A program made the translations under genes and the position numbers. From NCBI RefSeq assembly GCF_002895005.1, contig NZ_POWF01000003.1, forward strand, positions 124,001-188,000: 64,000 bases of DNA, read 5' to 3'. This stretch comes from Hanstruepera neustonica. Lineage in GTDB: Bacteria > Bacteroidota > Bacteroidia > Flavobacteriales > Flavobacteriaceae. Positions within the stretch are counted from its first letter, which is position 1. Every line of letters begins with the position of its first letter. Shown in pieces: positions 62,893-64,000 of this stretch. The notes beneath the pieces were generated by a model, which saw nothing but the letters and a program-made list of their open reading frames with translations, made no database searches and had not been told where the DNA came from.

Positions 62893-64000
62893 TTAGTACG
62901 CTTTTGCAAATAAAACACGCTGTTTTGAAGGGTTACCCGAATAAACGCAAGTACCTTTTTCTTCTTTTGAATCTATTGGAATACATCGAATAGTCGCTTT
63001 AGTCAACTCTTTTATCTTCAATTCTGTCTCTTCAGTACCATCCCAATGAGCTGAAATAAAACCACCTTTTGATTCCAAAACTTGCTTAAAAGTATCAAAA
63101 TCATCAACTTCAGTGATATGATTATCTCTAAATTGAAGTGCTTTTGAGTATAACGAATTTTGAATTTCCTCCATCAACGCAACTACCTTTGATGTTAAAT
63201 TATCAACAGATATTACCTCTTTGGTCAATGTATCTCTCCTGGCCAATTCAACTGTGCCATTCTCCAAATCTTTTGGCCCAATAGATATCCTTAATGGAAC
63301 TCCTTGTAATTCATGCTGTGCAAATTTAGCACCAGGACGTAACGTATTACGATCATCATACTTGACAGAAATGCCTTTAGAGCGTAATTCATCCATGATG
63401 ATATTTACCAATTTAGAAATAGCTTCTAACTGCTCTTCAGATTTATAAATAGGCACAATAACAACTTGGTTAGGTGCTAAACTTGGAGGTAAAACCAACC
63501 CGTTATCATCACTATGAGTCATAATCAAAGCACCCATTAATCTCGTAGATACACCCCAAGAAGTTGCCCAAACATAATCCTGCTTACCGTCTTTATTGGC
63601 AAACTTGACATCAAAAGCTTTTGCAAAATTCTGTCCTAAAAAATGTGAGGTACCAGCTTGAAGGGCCTTGCCATCTTGCATTAAAGCCTCTATACAATAG
63701 GTTTCTACAGCTCCCGCAAAACGTTCACTTTCGGTTTTAATTCCTTTTATAACAGGTATTGCCATAAAGTTCTCTACAAAAGTGGCGTAGACATTATTCA
63801 TCAGTTCAGCCTCTTTGATCGCTTCAGTTTCTGTAGCATGAGCCGTATGTCCTTCTTGCCATAAAAATTCTGCCGTTCTCAAAAACAACCTTGTTCGCAT
63901 TTCCCATCGCACCACATTTGCCCATTGGTTTACCAATATTGGTAAGTCGCGGTACGATTGAATCCACCCTTTATAAGTATTCCAAATTATAGCTTCACTG
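62893..64000 (-). CDS. proS: Prolyl-tRNA synthetase, N-terminus cut by window edge
   Basis: ProRS attaches proline to tRNA-Pro. The frame is open to 64000 without a start, reading [20 protein letters not shown] then [20 protein letters not shown], so the real gene is longer than 1.1 kb. Class II motif 2 is in [20 protein letters not shown]. Further blocks are [38 protein letters not shown] (motif 3 region), and [17 protein letters not shown] with [20 protein letters not shown] in the anticodon-binding domain. This is the archaeal/eukaryotic-like ProRS (short form, about 490 residues). tRNA-Glu follows on the same strand. Confidence 0.95.
   Translation of the reverse strand, partial: SEAIIWNTYKGWIQSYRDLPILVNQWANVVRWEMRTRLFLRTAEFLWQEGHTAHATETEAIKEAELMNNVYATFVENFMAIPVIKGIKTESERFAGAVETYCIEALMQDGKALQAGTSHFLGQNFAKAFDVKFANKDGKQDYVWATSWGVSTRLMGALIMTHSDDNGLVLPPSLAPNQVVIVPIYKSEEQLEAISKLVNIIMDELRSKGISVKYDDRNTLRPGAKFAQHELQGVPLRISIGPKDLENGTVELARRDTLTKEVISVDNLTSKVVALMEEIQNSLYSKALQFRDNHITEVDDFDTFKQVLESKGGFISAHWDGTEETELKIKELTKATIRCIPIDSKEEKGTCVYSGNPSKQRVLFAKAY

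Noticed and set aside
62893-63936. Complete 347-residue protein starting at 63936
   Set aside because: That start is a TTG inside conserved prolyl-tRNA synthetase sequence, and the frame stays open to the window edge with conserved residues, so the gene is truncated.

Overview
The window looks like a chromosomal segment from a marine-type member of the Flavobacteriaceae (Bacteroidota). The DNA is AT-rich. Promoters carry the Bacteroidota -7 box TAnnTTTG and Shine-Dalgarno sequences are weak. Many lipoproteins have short signal peptides, and there is a type IX secretion (T9SS) C-terminal sorting domain. Several families typical of this group occur: DUF4920, DUF4293, DUF3667, DUF3078, DUF1599, DUF885, BT_3928 and a fused acyl-CoA mutase. 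No rRNA, prophage, insertion sequence or CRISPR array was seen. The species cannot be named from the sequence alone.

Layout. 1-10.4 kb: a NatAB-like ABC exporter (cut by the left edge), grpE-dnaJ, a YceI lipoprotein, a propeller-like lipoprotein, an ECF sigma factor with a membrane partner, and a DUF885 peptidase-like lipoprotein followed by two small envelope genes. 10.4-13.4 kb is the clearest accessory island: an AT-rich 681-residue secreted protein of unknown function, flanked by inverted GTGTACAACA-type sites, then an indel-free array of thirty 21-bp repeats. 13.4-20 kb: an SDR protein, mnmD with two lipoprotein genes, ilvE, a MazG-like protein, an SRPBCC-crcB pair and a DUF1684 lipoprotein. 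20-29.6 kb: an MFS transporter, two small helical-bundle paralogues around an Lrp/AsnC regulator, the fused B12-dependent mutase, and several envelope proteins. 29.4-39.1 kb: a candidate small RNA, a BtuF-like protein, pyrF, prfA, a tiny ABC pair, purM and glutamine synthetase III. 39.2-45.4 kb: a Ca2+/Na+ exchanger, a BlaI/M56 sensor pair with twin operator dyads, a secreted endonuclease I, and a conserved 50-residue protein.

45.4-48.8 kb holds tRNA-Arg(ACG), whose 3' end is repeated 121 bp downstream. Next come a persulfide dioxygenase-rhodanese fusion and a sulfide:quinone oxidoreductase. Each of these two genes sits behind a near-identical promoter with the same operator at the same spacing, which points to one shared Crp/Fnr-type activator and a sulfide-detoxification regulon. 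48.8-64 kb is housekeeping: clpS, prmA, tpiA, a lone OppB-type permease, DoxX and DUF1599 genes, folP, cdaA, an MsbA-like exporter, truA, a phosphodiesterase, rho with a structured leader and an Asn-rich insert, rpsT, tRNA-Glu(TTC) and the C-terminal part of proS, cut by the right edge.

The observations most worth following are the 21-bp array and its neighbouring secreted protein, the matched operators of the sulfide genes, the duplicated tRNA 3' end, the BlaI twin operators, and the orphan terminators that suggest unannotated small RNAs. Function calls rest on motifs read by eye; no database search was possible.
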